The position numbers and the translations under genes are program-made. Of a stretch of DNA of 64,000 bases, positions 33,304-46,392 are shown one piece after another. The first letter of the stretch is position 1. Each line of letters starts with the position of its first letter. Below the pieces are notes generated by a model. That model made no database searches. It was not told the DNA's origin and saw only the letters and a program-made list of their open reading frames with translations. Source of the DNA: Caenorhabditis remanei (taxonomy: Eukaryota; Nematoda; Chromadorea; Rhabditida; Rhabditidae); NCBI RefSeq assembly GCF_010183535.1, contig NC_071333.1:16800587-16864586 (forward strand). The letters run 5' to 3'.

Positions 33304-36300
33304 CTTGTAGATTTTATTTTCTAAAAATTGTACATACTGTGAAACCTTTCCGCTGTATATTACTTTATAAGTTGTGAACATTCGTTTTTTCTCACTTCTC
33401 CTCCTATCAAAGAGCCAACAAACTGAGTTTATTTTCTTACGGTTTTCCCTCCTTTTTCGATTCTATGTGTTCCATTAACCTATCATGTTTTAGGCAAGAA
33501 TTTCTTCTTCATCTGATTTTTCTCCCCTGTTTCTTCCCTGCTATGTCATGTTTCCGCATAAATACCTGGTTTTACCCCTTTTCTCGCGTTTTAAGAAGGA
33601 TTCCGCCGAACAAACAAACAAACAAACATTATTGAACCATATCATTCACAAAAATGAATGAATGCATCTTCTCTCCTATCTTTTCAATTTGAACCTTTAC
33701 TTTTGTCCCTCCGAACAAAAAAAAAGAAAAAAAAATCGAATTCTTGTGATGTGACAGAAAACGAAAAAATAGAAGAGCGAGAAACAACGACATAAAACGG
33801 TTTAGATATGCGCGGCAATGGCAGTTGAAACACGTTTCAAACCGAAAGCTGAACATAGTCCAATAATGATTTGTAAAATAAATGCCACCCCCCACGAGAC
33901 AGAAGTTAGTAGAGAAAATGTGTACAAAAATTTACCCCCTTGTCTTGTCTGCCCTTTCTTTTATGCCGTGTTGGATGAACAAAACGGAGGGCTATGAATT
34001 GGAAACAGAGGAAAGGAAACCGAATCAGAAATAGGCAAAAAGAGGCATAAACCGAAAAACGACCTCCCGATTTTTTCTTGCCCAATTTACTCCTTTCCTT
34101 CCGCATTGAGTACTACATTTGTACTACAAGAAGACAAAACGCTTCGTTTTTTTTGAATGACCGTCATCAAGTTCTTGTTCATTCTTTGTCTTCCATGTTG
34201 GTAGTCCTCCAAGAGGTAAACGAAGAAATCAAATATCAAGCAGTCTACCTCTGGTTTTTGAGAGGTTTTTTGGAATATCTGGAAAACGCTAATTAGTAAT
34301 GTATTAATAGAGAGAAAAATCGTTAGTCCTAATGTAGAATGGCTGTTTGACGGTTTTCAAGAATTTTGAATAGAAAATGAGTAATAGAAAGTTAGAAACA
34401 TATCTAGTAGCTAGCATGTTCTGTTTTTGGCTTTTCCAAATAACCCAACCACCGATTTTTCTACCCAAAACCTAATTTACTCGTCCCTTCTCGCTTATTT
34501 TTTTCCGAAGCCACTATAACTTGACCGATTTTTTTTCGCATAATCAATGCAGATGTTAACTGAGACTAGACGATGTTACCCTCGCTTCCCCTCACCCCAC
34601 AAAACAAGCAAGAAAAGGCGGATATATCGGCGCGCTTGATCTTTTTCAATGTCAAACACATTTTTTGGCGTAAAAGAAGGGTGGTGACACTGACTGCCCC
34701 CCGGGTCCCCTCTCATCACACCCGCTTTTTTCACTTTTCTAGGTGCAGGTGACGACGAGAATAAATTTGTTTGAATGTTGTCGAATAGATAGATGTGTTT
34801 TGTGTCAATTTCAACGGATTAAGTAGAGATCGTGATACTTTCCTATTTTTTTACCCTGTTTTCAGGTTAGATGGTCTTTTTTCATCTAGCACAATTATAT
34901 GTACATTGAAAGCTAATTCCATTTTTCTTCCTACGCACTTTTTCCCTAATCACTGATGACTATGCTAATTTTTATACATTTGTTTTTTCCATCAATGCAT
35001 TCTATATCATTATCAATAAGTATACATGTATCATTTCGAAGAATATACATTTTCCTTTTGTTTTATTGTTCTGCTTGAGAACGAGGCGTCAACCCATCAT
35101 GTCATCTTGAAAACCGTCCTGAAATTGAAAAACCGTCTATTGTCCACGCTCTCCCTTTTACGCCTTTATGAAAACTGTTCTCTTTCGGCATTTTTAGTTA
35201 TTTTCATATTTTCAGTCTGCGGACGGGTGGAAATGAAAAAAAGAAATTTATGACTTGACACTTTGTTCGAAAGAGTTCCTTTCACCATTACGCCCAATGA
35301 TATTGCATTGAAAAATGTATTGTCATATATTTCTTTCCATCATTTTTTCAAAAAAACTTTTCTCTGGGATGTGTTGTTGAACCTGAAACCGGCCAACCAG
35401 TTGTTCTGTCGATTTTCTCTTTTACCCCCTTTCACCGAAACTCAATTATTTGTGTTCTTTTTTGTTCGAACGGACATAGAAACAGAGACACAAAAAATTG
35501 ACTGAAGAAACACGGGCACTTCAATTCGGTTTTTTTTCTCATTTATAAGTTTCTGGAACCTGACAGATTGATCGGTTGGGGCGAAAAAATGCCATGAATT
35601 TTTGAGAAAGTTTTCTTTGTCTTTATTGCTTTTTTCATATATTTTTTCAAAACCACGTCTCATTCTTTCTGAACTAAAAGATTTTTGAGTCAGCTAGCTA
35701 GTATCCTTCCGTTTCACTTTCTCCGTTCAATGATCCTACTACAAACGTACTCCTACCACTTTTTCCCCAACTTTGGTTTATACCATGAACCACTACCATG
35801 AAAGCGGTAATATCCATTCACCAGACTTGCCAATCGTTGCCCGCAACCACATTTGACAAGCCTCATTAGGTTCCTTCTCATATCTTAACATTCTTCCGTC
35901 TTCCTATTCGTTTTCAATTCTGTTCACTTTTAAGATGAAAAAATAAAGGAAAAAATGATAGGAAGAAGCTTATTGAAGCTTACAAAAGTATCTTTTGAGG
36001 ATCAGGCGTGAAATTGTGGTGATTTGCGTTCTTCTTCTTCTCCTCCACTTCTTCTTCCGACGGTGATCACCGCATCTACATTCAACCGCCTAGAATCCTA
36101 TCATGAGGATATTTTCTATACTATACTGATGATGTGTGAAAGTAGGAGGTGCTAGTGGAGTAGATTCAGAATCATCTTCAGATATGCGGAAGCTGTTGCA
36201 TGGCTTTCGATGTAACAAAATTTTATTTCGGTTTAGGTCATGACTTTAGATCTTCATATCTTCTTCTTCTTATCTTATCTTCTCTTATCTGTAGATTGAG

Positions 36301-37208
36301 AAGTCAATTAACTTTTGTTAACGAACAGCTTGATTTTGTTAGATTAGCATCATTTTTTATTTGAACTTTACATTTAGAAGTTGATTTCACTAACTCGCTG
36401 CCGAAAGTTATTGAGTTACTATCTATAATAATTTCTGGATTTTAAAACTAGGAAATATCAAACACTTAAACTTTTTACAACGTTTTTACAACTAAATTCT
36501 ATAGATGAGAAATCAAAATTCCTTTGTTAGTAGTCATGGTTCTTTTTTTCGTGTCACTCACTGATTTTATTTCTTCTGGAACCAAAATTTAAATCTGTCT
36601 TCTGGTGTTTGGTTTGATGGATGCCATTCCATTCTATGGTCAGGAACCACTTTACATTTCGGTTCGGTGATTCATCGATGTTAACCTCTTCTTTGGTTTT
36701 TCAAACAACTTCTATCAGAATTTCTTTGAATTCTTCTTCTTGGTAACCACATGATTGTATATCTAGGACGACGCCTATCACTTTTCTGACAATACACTAA
36801 GCACGTGTTCAATGTTTTTCGAAATTTCATTTTCATTTTCACTCCTCATTTTTCAAATTTTCCTTTTGTCATTTTTTCTCAACTGACCTCAACACAGCGA
36901 TCCATTGGATGCGCGTGGCAGGGGAAAGTCACAAGTAAAGGGTAATTCAACAGTCAGACAAGAAAAAAACTTGATTTCGGTGTGCCCGCTCTCTTGTTTT
37001 TTAACTGTATCTAGCGGGGGCCGATGGGACGGTATTTTTGAGAAAACGAGAGGACACAAGACAGTCAAACAGAAAGTGATCCGAAATAAACAAAAATAGT
37101 GGGTGGGCCCTTCTAAATTGACTACTCTCATTCTGTCATTGTACACTTCTAAGTGACTGCCTGTTGTCTTCTGAAAACGCAACCGCAACACAACGAAAAT
37201 CAACAAAA
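33304..37208. other. Long intergenic region, no gene seen
   Basis: 3.9 kb of A/T-rich sequence with C/T-rich patches. It holds a short (CAAA)n run at about 33610, TTCTTC-rich sequence at 36030-36060, and a G/C-richer patch at 34560-34740 that may be regulatory. Open frames on both strands lack splice context and look incidental. Confidence 0.5.
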
Positions 37209-38522
37209 ATGTATTACGACGAGCGCCATCAATACAACGGTGAACGCTACTATCCGAGGCAGGATCCGTTTGATTCTCCACCGAGAATTACCCATATTCA
37301 TACTACTGTTCACCCATATGGTGGACCCACCAGAGGTATTGTCGTCTTAGGTTGTTTGCACTCTATTTAATTACTATTTAATTGACGTCCGATTTTTAGT
37401 ATTTACAGTTATTAATATACTTGATCTTATTCTGTGTTTTCAGATATGGACATCGCTAAGACCTTTGACCATGAGCCTTTCAGGCACACGGACCCAAAGT
37501 ACAAATGCCTATGCAATAAGATGCATGTGAAGGTAACATAACATGAAATACGAATTTTCCGAAACATGATTTTTCAGCAAGGATGCAAATGTATACTAGC
37601 ATTTTTGATCATTGTAGCTATCATCGCTGCTCTTCTCTTGATCCTCAACTGGAAGTAAGCCATTCAACGTTTGACATTCAATCTCACAACTATATTATAG
37701 CATCGGAACCTGGACCACCCTTATCATCCACGCTATCCTCCTTCTCGGTATTATTGCTTGTGCATTCGCTTTGGTTCTTGCCATGAAAACTGAAAAAGAG
37801 AAACTATTGCTGCCAGTCGCTGGAATTGCTGTAAGTTGATCAAGTCTTATCAGAAGTGAAGTTAATTATCACCTAATATGATACAACCCGTCTTCTCTGG
37901 GCTACCCGCTGTGGTTGGTGACAGAAGGGAATGTTGGGGTTGTGTAAAAGGTGTGGTTGGTTCTCGAGACAATATTGTGATCATATGATAGACAAAAGGG
38001 AATGTAGGAATTGTTGTTTCAAATGAAAGGGAATGTTTTATTAGTTTTTTCCAGATTCTCGGAGCCATCATCTCAATTGTCTTCCTGGTCTTCACCATCT
38101 GGTCCCTTATCGATCCAAGTGGAGCTACTGGACAACTCGTGAACAACTTTGTTGTCAGCCAGAATGCTTCGCATACAGATGATCAAGGACTACACGAGAA
38201 CCGTGAAGGTACTTGTGAAATTGTTTGTAAATATGTTTACACTATGGTTTTTTTTTCAGAAATCGAGACGATATCCGCCATCACTCTTGTTATTGCTTTG
38301 GCCGCACTGGCTGCCAGTCTATGGGTGGCATTTGTTGTTTACAAATACTACATGTACCTGAAGGACATGAAATTTGCGAGAGTTCCAAAAAATCAGGTGA
38401 ATCATTGAATGGACTGAACATCTTGATCATTGGTCGACATTAAATTTAATTGCATCGGAATTTCGTGTTTTTTTCAGGTTCACATTGAAATCACCGACTT
38501 GAAGAAGGGAATCAACCAATAA
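37209..38522 (+). CDS. Four-transmembrane nematode protein
   Basis: Seven exons, 252 aa: 37209-37335, 37444-37532, 37578-37654, 37701-37830, 38055-38208, 38260-38396 and 38478-38522. A polar, Tyr/Pro/His-rich N-terminus (MYYDERHQYNGERYYPRQDP) leads to a CLCNKMHVKQGCKC motif. Four hydrophobic helices follow: ILAFLIIVAIIAALLLIL; TLIIHAILLLGIIACAFALV; AIISIVFLVFTIWSLI; and ITLVIALAALAASLWVAFVV. A cytosolic tail with VHIEITDLKKGINQ closes it. Between helices 3 and 4 is a polar loop with NAS. The tetraspan layout resembles small nematode membrane families (DUF7027-like), but lacks the claudin or tetraspanin signatures. The Cys-rich motif next to the membrane may be palmitoylated. The function is unknown to me. 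Confidence 0.8.
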
Positions 38523-38880
38523 ACGATTACTGTACTTTTGTATTTTTTGTAATTTTCTCGACTTCTTTATGATACATAAATCAGAAAACATTTGAAAAGA
38601 AAATCCATGAAAAATTAGAAAATCATCTATCCTCTCTTTTATGCTTCTATTGTTTTATTTTGGAATCATCATGTCAATGCATTTTCTTTCTTTTTCTTTC
38701 CCCGTATATTTAATTCCAAAAATTGCCATTTGTTATACTTCTTTTGAAAAAATGAAAATTGTATATATCACATTATGTCAATTTATTATACAAGCTTTGA
38801 AAAATTAGACAGATTATCAGCTATGACAATTATTATATTAGAGCACCAATTGATTTTTACTCAACTTTGCGTTTCCAGGT
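38523..38880. other. Convergent 3' ends
   Basis: A/T-rich 3' UTR sequence between the tetraspan gene (+) and the sorting nexin (-). No feature seen. Confidence 0.5.
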
Positions 38881-40888
38881 TCACAAGTCATCATTCGTTA
38901 TATCGGTGAACGCCTGGTTCCTCTGTGGAATGCCATCCTGAAAAATGAAAACTAGTTAGTCACTTATTTCGTAATAGTTAATTTGTTCCACTCACCGAAA
39001 TGGTAGTTAACATCCGGTTGTAGTTATGGTAGTGTTCCATCACTCCCAAGGGATCCGCTTCTTCGACGGCGTTTTTCAAAACGATGATTGGTTTTTTAGG
39101 GTCCCTCTGAAAGATTTGAACAATGCAAAGTTTTTAGAAGAAGTTGTTACCAAAAAATAATCGCTTACCGGTAACTTATCACTTTTCTCCACGTAGTTCC
39201 CTTTAGATTGTTTCTCTTTCATAACCTGTTGTTCGATCGACATATTGTTATGTTCATATAAAATCTCTGATCCAATTGATTGTAGAAGAAGTGACATCAG
39301 AATACTCTGAAACATGAAAAAATCTGATTTGAATCCCTGGATGAGGTTTACCTGATTAGTGTCAAGAGTAATCCACTCGAATGTGTCTTTTGCCATGAGA
39401 TACTCAAATTGGAAGGAGATCTTGTCCATAATCTGGGTTATCCTCCACACTCGAATTCTGGTTGCTCGGAACAAACTTGCTTTAGGGGCACCCTGTAATA
39501 TCATGAAATTAAAACAAAAATATAAAAATAGAAAATACCGTTCCATCATTAGTTGTCAGAACTATTTGACGTCGTCCAAATTTGATTTCACAAGGTGTTC
39601 CAGGTGTTGGATAATCACAAGTGCAAGCTGACAGATGCTCATAGGAGTATGTTGGCAATAAGTGACATGTTCGTAAAAACTGAAACATAATAATTTATTA
39701 ATTGGATTTTCCACGTTATGGCTAAATACCATTATTTTGTCTTTTCTCTGCATACAAGACTTCATTTTATACTCCAAATCTTCCTTGATAGGATCCATAT
39801 GTCCGTTTTTAAAATCTTGGATAGCTTGTCGATAGATCATATCAACGAATACTCCGTCATCCAAAATCGATTCTTCAATCCGGGTATCCCAAATCAACTT
39901 TCTGAAATTAAAAATTTAGGTTCAATGTTTCGTGCTCTCTTTTTGCCAAAAAGTTTTTGGGCATACCTTATGCATAGAAAATTGTAATGCCCGTTTTCGT
40001 TGTATTTTTGATTAGCAGTACTCAATGAAACGAATGGCGCTTCGAAGTTGCGGAGGAATCGGGTTACTGTAATTAAATTAATTTTTTTTCTGAAAAAAAC
40101 TAATTCGAACTTACGTAGTGGGTTAAAGTTATCTGGTGTGACTGAATAGCACGCAGCAGATGGGTCACGTCCTTTAGCCATGAATAATCCAAAGTGATAG
40201 ATGAACTCGTCTTTGTTATTAAAACCAAGTTTTTCAGCAAGTATCTAAAATTTGGATGCTCTAAACCTGATACTATTAAGCGTGAACCTCACCCTCATGA
40301 TTTCCAGAGTGCTATCCGACACTAAACATTTTATTGTGGTTTTCTCACCATTTCCTAGGTAGACATCTAATGACACATACTGGCTTGTAGCTCGGAACGA
40401 GTCCTGTAAAATAATTACGTTAGTTGATAAATAAGAAAAAAGAAGAAACTTACAATTTGAAATCCCAGCAACTTCTTTTCAATCAGGTAGTGTCTAGCGA
40501 TTTCCGGGTATTGCACCACTGAAATTTTTTTCTTTATTTCAAAGTTGGAATCGTCTCTCTCAACGTTGAGAACTCACTAGCTTGGAAATACTTCGAAATC
40601 TTTTGCCTCCGTTCGTCAATTGCTTTTGGGTCAAGCTTAAATAATTTCTTGGCTGGAAACTCTGGTCCCTTGTATCTCTGTGAGAATTTTTGTTTAATGA
40701 GCTCCGCAAATTCATAGAGATGACTAAACCGGACGGATCCATGATACCACCCATTTATATGAATGTTGTAGGCCTGGAACCATGACTTGATATGAAATTT
40801 TTCGAGAATTAAAACATACTGTATATTTAGTGACACCATCTGAACGCTCCACTAGCTGTCTCGTATCCGGAACATCAATATGGATCAT
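38881..40888 (-). CDS. snx-17: Sorting nexin 17 (PX-FERM endosomal cargo adaptor)
   Basis: Twelve coding exons, 476 aa, in transcript order: 40888-40820, 40773-40578, 40518-40454, 40403-40293, 40244-40115, 40066-39967, 39901-39730, 39679-39539, 39492-39352, 39306-39169, 39106-38996 and 38937-38881. The PX domain ([21 protein letters not shown] ..., [18 protein letters not shown]) is followed by an atypical FERM module ([37 protein letters not shown]). The C-terminus TNDDL matches the GDEDL end of human SNX17 (470 aa), the tail known to engage the Retriever recycling complex. SNX17 binds NPxY cargo on early endosomes and returns receptors to the surface. The start at 40888 is placed by homology, but the frame stays open to an acceptor at 40954, and an upstream exon at 43258-43133 fits in phase. 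No PDZ domain is present, which excludes SNX27. Confidence 0.88.
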
Positions 40889-42590
40889 ATCTGAGTATGT
40901 TGACTTATCCGTCGGATTGAACGCGTTTAATACTCGATGATCCTTGTGTTGTTCCTGAAAAAAAAAACATATATATTTTCTCACATAAAAAGATTTGTCC
41001 CTCTTCTAAAAAAATAGATATATACCCGTTCAAAAATCAATAACTAGGATGACGTCGAGTGATGAGTAGAGTAAGAAGAAAAGTGAGATGTTGGAAGACA
41101 GAATAATCATGGAATCAGAAGAAAAGAAAAACAAGAACCTGTTTTTCTCTACACACCGAGATAATACAATTTGCTAATATAAAAATGCAAATACGCTCCA
41201 CGGTGAAGCTTTTCACTTGGAAAAATGAACGCATAGAAATTGAAGAAAACCTAATTCGTCTAGTTGTCACTTTCACTTTTTGTTATGTTTATGTTTCTAT
41301 GTTTCCTATCATAAAATAACTTTAATCGGTTTTTCTTCACCATCTGATTAGAGTTTACTTGCTCGTGATGCATGATTTGGAAGAAAACAATAAAAAACTT
41401 CTGACTTGGAGATTAAGCATACATTTCAATCGGCTTATTCTCTACAAAAGTATTATCTTATATCATATCTTTGAATCTGATGAACAACAAACACACAGGA
41501 AAATCAGATGTTTTAAGAAAATCGACTAACAAGGAAATGAAAATAAAACCTAAGATAAATTCACAGATGTTGACCACTGGCCAAAGCAAATAATCGATGA
41601 ACTGTCTCGAAAATATCGTAAATACCCAAGAGACATAGAGTGTCGGTATTGAGGAGATTGACGGGAAAAGGTGGAAGTTGGGGGAGAAAAGGAGTGCGCA
41701 CAAGAGATGGAGGCAAGTGACCGGAATGGACGAGATCGTCTTTTAGTTTATGGTTTTTTCTTCTTGACAAAAATCTTATCTGTGATTGACCGATAATGCG
41801 TTTTTGCTTTGAGAGATAGAAGAACTGCTTTGGTTACTAGTTTTTATTTGGTTTGTTGACTGTAAGGTTACCAAAATATCAAAGAACTTTCGAAATTGCA
41901 AAATCGTGCAGATTTCAAAAAACCTGAGAAATCTTCTCGATAAAAATGTTACATCTTTGTTATTCGAATATATCGGAACTGGCAGGGCCAGATGTTTTTA
42001 CATGTTCTATGACGCGGCTAAAAGCAATTTCTTAATATTTGTTTTGACTCAAAGCATGTCTTGTTTGAAAGGAAAAAATCAGAGAAAGTCAGAAAACATA
42101 CAGAATTATTCAACTTCTTTGTCTAGACTTCTAGATTCAGTCTAGCGTATCACTTCGACAAATTACTCAAAACAGAAAATAGCACATCTTCAGCTACATT
42201 ACACTACATAGTTTGTTGAAATAAGACACGCTTCTTCTTTTCTTTTTCGACTACTAACAAATTTGGAAAAAAAAACTTCACATGAATGATTCATTTGGAA
42301 CAAGAAAAAAGAGACAATAGACTTCACAAGCAGAAGACACTTCTAATGGTTGTATCGAGACACATGCCGCCTTTTTATGTGTTTTCTTCTGTCTTTGGAA
42401 CAAAAAAACTCTCTCGAAGAAAAATGTGGAGCAAGTACATAATCTCTTTTTCTTCAAAATCTCGAGAGGTCACTTAGTTTTGTGTTTTTTTGTCTATACA
42501 AAGCGTTTTCTACTTCTAAGTGCAATTTCCGAAAAGAAAGGAAATCTTGGGATTCAAAACTCATGTATATAGAAAAAAACAAAAAAGAAT

Positions 42591-42661
42591 TGCATCGACC
42601 GGGAATCGAACCCGGGCCGCCCGCGTGGCAGGCGAGCATTCTACCACTGAACCACCGATGC
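42591..42661 (-). tRNA. tRNA-Gly (anticodon GCC)
   Basis: The 71-base minus-strand sequence folds as a cloverleaf. The acceptor stem is GCATCGG / TCGATGC with discriminator A. The A box is TGGTTCAGTGGTAG, the anticodon loop is CTGCCAC and the B box is GGTTCGATTCC. There is no intron. It lies inside the long intron between 43133 and 40954 on the same strand as snx-17. Confidence 0.97.
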
Positions 42662-43132
42662 TTGGGAGTAATGCCCCCCTGTTCCGATAGAGAAGAGAGG
42701 AAAATGGCGGCCGCCGCGAAAGAAATCAACACATATTACGCAGATATACTACGCAGATGTTCGAATTGAATGGAAAGAAAATAAAGATGAAACTTTTTTT
42801 CTTTTTCTGGGTGCGGGGGATAAAGATAAAAATATAAAACATTTTTCTTCCGCGTTTATTAATGATTATAGAAGAATGTTTATAAAAAATGAAGGGATAG
42901 ATGATTTTTCATTTTGAAACAAAAATCAAAGTTTACTTTTCTATCAGAAACGTTGCCAAGGTGTTGTAATAGTCCATTCTCGTCAATACTAATGATTTGA
43001 ATGATAGGAATCGACAGTTTTCATCGAAATTGGTTTTCCTTTTTGTCAAGAAAACAGAAAATGAAGGAAATGATACACTTATAAATAATGGGTTCCCCGT
43101 ACACTGTGAACGATTGGTTTCTTTAAACTTAC

Positions 43133-43258
43133 TGCTTCGTACTGATGGTCAATGATTGATGCGTTCCTCATCGACTGCTCAATTTCCAAATCTTCTTCCA
43201 TCGAAGAAGTCGACGGCTTTTCTCCATAATTCCTGGCCATCGCGGAGCTTGAAACCAT
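43133..43258 (-). CDS. snx-17: Likely alternative 5' coding exon of snx-17
   Basis: 42 codons from ATG ([18 protein letters not shown] ... IIDHQYEA) end at a strong donor (GCA/GTAAGTTT) in phase 0. The acceptor at 40954 also starts in phase 0 ([14 protein letters not shown]...), leading in frame to the SNX17 start. An acceptor TTTGTTTCTCAG lies just upstream of the ATG. The extension would add about 64 acidic/Ser-rich residues before the PX domain. No other gene on this strand lies between, so snx-17 is the best partner. Transcript evidence would settle it. Confidence 0.5.
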
Positions 43259-43389
43259 ACCAGAACTCCTAATCTGAGAAACAAATACGGGCTTACTCCT
43301 TAATTTCATCGAAAACGGTTCAGAAATCGAGGTTAAGGTAACAGTGGTCCGTTTAGTAGAATCAATAATTGGGATAGAGTAGTAGAAGG

Positions 43390-43430
43390 CAAAAAAGAGA
43401 GAGAGAGATAGAGAGATGAAGACATGAGAA
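43390..43430. repeat. GA-rich microsatellite
   Basis: (AG)n-type run with interruptions, upstream of the snx-17 5' exon. Confidence 0.6.
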
Positions 43431-43960
43431 GGAAGGGACTCTCGGGAAAGGGGTACACACACTCCAAGACCGCAACACACACCGCTAAGACTTGGAATCT
43501 TGTCCGGCGGGAAACATATGTGAGATTGATGGACATGTTTTAATATGGCAGACTAATGTAGAGAATTTCCCCCTTTTCTAAAGTGTGGAACTATTTTTTA
43601 TGGTTTTTTGGTGTCTTAAAAACTGATTGGTACAAAACAGAATTTTTTTAAACACCGCATATTCCATTTTGAAAATATGCTATTCTTCCCTTAAGATTTC
43701 GAAAAAAGTGAAATTTGAAAAGTGAAACTGTTTCACATCGTTAATGATGAAAATAATCAATTTATACAAAGCCACTTCAAAAAGACCAATTTTTCAATTC
43801 GAAAAATCTAGTATACGTCCAAAAAACCACAAAATAAGAATGTTTTTCAATTTCTAAGATGAAATTATAGATTAAAGTTGAAATATGTAATTATCAAGTT
43901 TTTTCAAAACAAACTTTAAGTTAGAATTCTATAAGTTTCCACAAAAAATACCGGTAATAA

Positions 43961-44213
43961 CTAAAATTCGGTAACAAAACGACGCTGAACACCGGTCGGC
44001 GTTTCCGATGATTCCCGCAACGTTTTCCGATGACGATACATCTGTATTTTCATTTTCACACTTGCTTTCTTGTCAATCATCATGTCGAAACCGGTTGAAT
44101 TTGAATAATCGGATCGGTCGGACTCTCTTTGATTCGTAGACTCGTGTTCAACACAGCATTGACTCAGAAACAAAGAGAACAAAAACAGAAACAAGTATTC
44201 ATATAGAAAAGTC
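43961..44213 (-). CDS. Possible small secreted peptide precursor, single exon
   Basis: An 83-residue ORF begins with a clear signal-peptide-like stretch (MTFLYEYLFLFLFSLFLSQC) and continues with a polar segment (CVEHESTNQRESDRSDYSNS...). It contains possible basic cleavage sites (DKK, RHRK, RR) and ends RRFVTEF. It has no intron and no family that I recognise. The composition fits a neuropeptide-like or small secreted protein, but an ORF of this size in A/T-rich DNA could be chance. Confidence 0.35.
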
Positions 44214-46002
44214 ATTTACGAAGCTTTTCAACAAACAATTTCTAAAATGTTTGAAAATGTTTTGAGAATTTAATGGATAGAAAAGTAAAATTGTGACCAA
44301 AAGTACATTCTCACAGAACATGCACTAGTAAATCACTATGGCTGAATATGAATAGTGCAACTTGGTTGACAAAAAAATTAACAGATTTTATATTTAAGCT
44401 GATGATAAAAAACTCAAAACTCGAAAAACAAAATCAGAAAACAACTTATTAGTACTGCTCGTTGTCGAAACTTTTGTGGAAAATCCACTCGATTCCGACT
44501 CTCATGAACTGATATTATCTACAAAGGGTCATCGTACAAATAAGGCAAAAGAAGCCAAGGTCGCACGTGTGATCGGAAAAGACAATCGAAATGACAAGTC
44601 ATTGGAAAGTGAACTTGGAGGAGATAGATCATATGGGGGCCCTACCCGTGAAGGAACAGAAAAGTTCAACCGGCTACCATTCTGCGCGATTGTATCGCAA
44701 TTTGGCAGAAAGAAAATAGGCAACATAGTAAAAACTAACAGAAATAGAGAAAGAGAGCGATTGAGAAGGTGGTTGGAAAACAATGACTGGTAGACCTTCC
44801 TTTGTATGCCCGACTGCCTTTCTGCCTAGGACTGTCTCATAGTGTGTGCATTATATAATACTGTTGATTGACTCGTTTGTGAAATGAAAATAATGATAAT
44901 GCTTGCATTTCGACTTTCTTTGTTTCATTTTCCATTTTCTTTTTTACTATTTGTCAATATTATAAATAACATAACCTGGTAGCTTTAGTAGATCACTACT
45001 GCATGTTGTTTGATTAATCAAACAAATAACTGATAAGAAAACGTAAACACCGATGCTCTTCTAATAATTTTGAATTTTTTGAAAATTTTTTGGTATTTTT
45101 TGTCCTTTTCCCTTAAATCACGATCTATGAAATTTCAAAATTAGTTTTACTTTTCTAACCCCTCCGCAATAACGAAATTTGAATAGATAATTCCTAATTT
45201 TCCATCTTTCTGATATGCTTTTTCGTATCTGATCATTCAACTTTATGTTTTCACAAATTAGTTACGCTAGAGTGCATCTGAATAATATACTAAAATCTAC
45301 ATCACCCAAACTTTCATCCATCAACGTTTAATAATTGATATTTTGATGTTTTGTACTGCGTTGATGATACATCGAAGATTTTGTTAATTGCAATAATTAC
45401 ACAATTTCTGTTCATCTCTTATTGTTAGCCTTTCGTTTTTTTTTTTTGAAACTTTAACATTCTCTGTGCTAACTATTTTTAGAAATGTTTTTCGCTAAAA
45501 TAACTTTTATTTTTAGAGGATTCCATTCCATTTCCTGTGGTTTTTACTCTTCTATAAATAACTTTTCTCGATTTTTCCTAGTTTGATCTTTCGACTATCT
45601 CAAAAATTTTCATTTTCTTCATTTTCTCAGAACGATGCCATTTTGATTTTTTATCGTTCAATCTCTTCTTTTTGAGATATATTTATGACTTTTCACCGGA
45701 ATACGAAATTGGCTACAACATGTGATCTCATAAATCTGGAATATGATTCTAGTACCAGTTTTACGACTTTCGGGAAGGAAATCTGAACCTTGTCATGAGT
45801 GTGGTCAGGAGATCAACCTATAAACTGAGAACTGTATTCAAGTCCGCGGAGTTTCTTTTTTAACGAAAAACAAGAGATTTAATTAACATAGGGATTTATT
45901 CAGATTTTCAGATGAGTTAAAAAAACCAGGAATGATTGATTTTGACGAGATTTAGGATGAGATGAAACGAGATGAGATCAGTTTGGATTTGCAAAGGCTG
46001 GT
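44214..46002. other. Intergenic, no gene seen
   Basis: A/T-rich sequence. A frame open from 44476 to 44793 has no ATG at its start and no splice signals suited to it. The rest shows no structure. Confidence 0.45.
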
Positions 46003-46392
46003 TTAGATCATACGATGATACTTTCCAATCTCCTCGTTGGTGCGGATGGTTGGGAGATCGCTGTAACAAAAATCATTATATATTTTTGATTTTCCTGTTC
46101 CCTCATTCCCCTTTCATTTCGATTAAACTCACATGTCAACAGGTGGATCGACTGCGGATCCGTTGAGCAGGGTATGCCCCTGAGCCTCTCTCTCGCGAGC
46201 CGAGTCGGAGATACGGTTCTCCTCCTCTTGTCTGGTGAGAAGCCATCCGGTGATGAGGATCAACGCAATGACGCAGAAGAGCCAGATGGCGGAGAAGGTG
46301 ATGACTCCGGCGGTGGAGGAGAAGAACGCGTTGATCTGGTTGATTTGGTCCATGTTGAATGGTGGAGAGGAGGAGACGATTGGGGCAGCCAT
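46003..46392 (-). CDS. Small single-pass membrane protein
   Basis: Two exons in transcript order, 46392-46133 and 46060-46003, giving 105 aa. The N-terminus is short and polar (MAAPIVSSSPPFNMDQ). One helix follows (GVITFSAIWLFCVIALILIT). The cytosolic tail is charged (TRQEEENRISDSARERE) and ends DLPTIRTNEEIGKYHRMI. Base composition is clearly more G/C-rich and codon-biased than the surroundings, as in highly expressed worm genes. The stop at the end of exon 1 in the unspliced frame is avoided by the GTGAGT donor. The family is not recognised. A position-specific partner cannot be inferred. Confidence 0.75.

Noticed and set aside
36889..37281. 131-codon open frame on the minus strand overlapping the tetraspan gene start
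   Set aside because: It overlaps the confident first exon at 37209 on the other strand and shows no domain or splice context.
41458..41770. Two overlapping open frames on the minus strand inside the snx-17 long intron
   Set aside because: Hydrophobic but without acceptor or donor sites linking them to the gene. They compete with each other in different frames.
44476..44793. 106-codon open frame, plus strand
   Set aside because: It starts at GTG without an ATG or a suitable acceptor, and the composition is that of a generic charged random frame.
45958..45985. TGAGATCA resembling the miR-58/80/81/82 seed
   Set aside because: The sequence after the seed does not match any member and no hairpin partner is found nearby.
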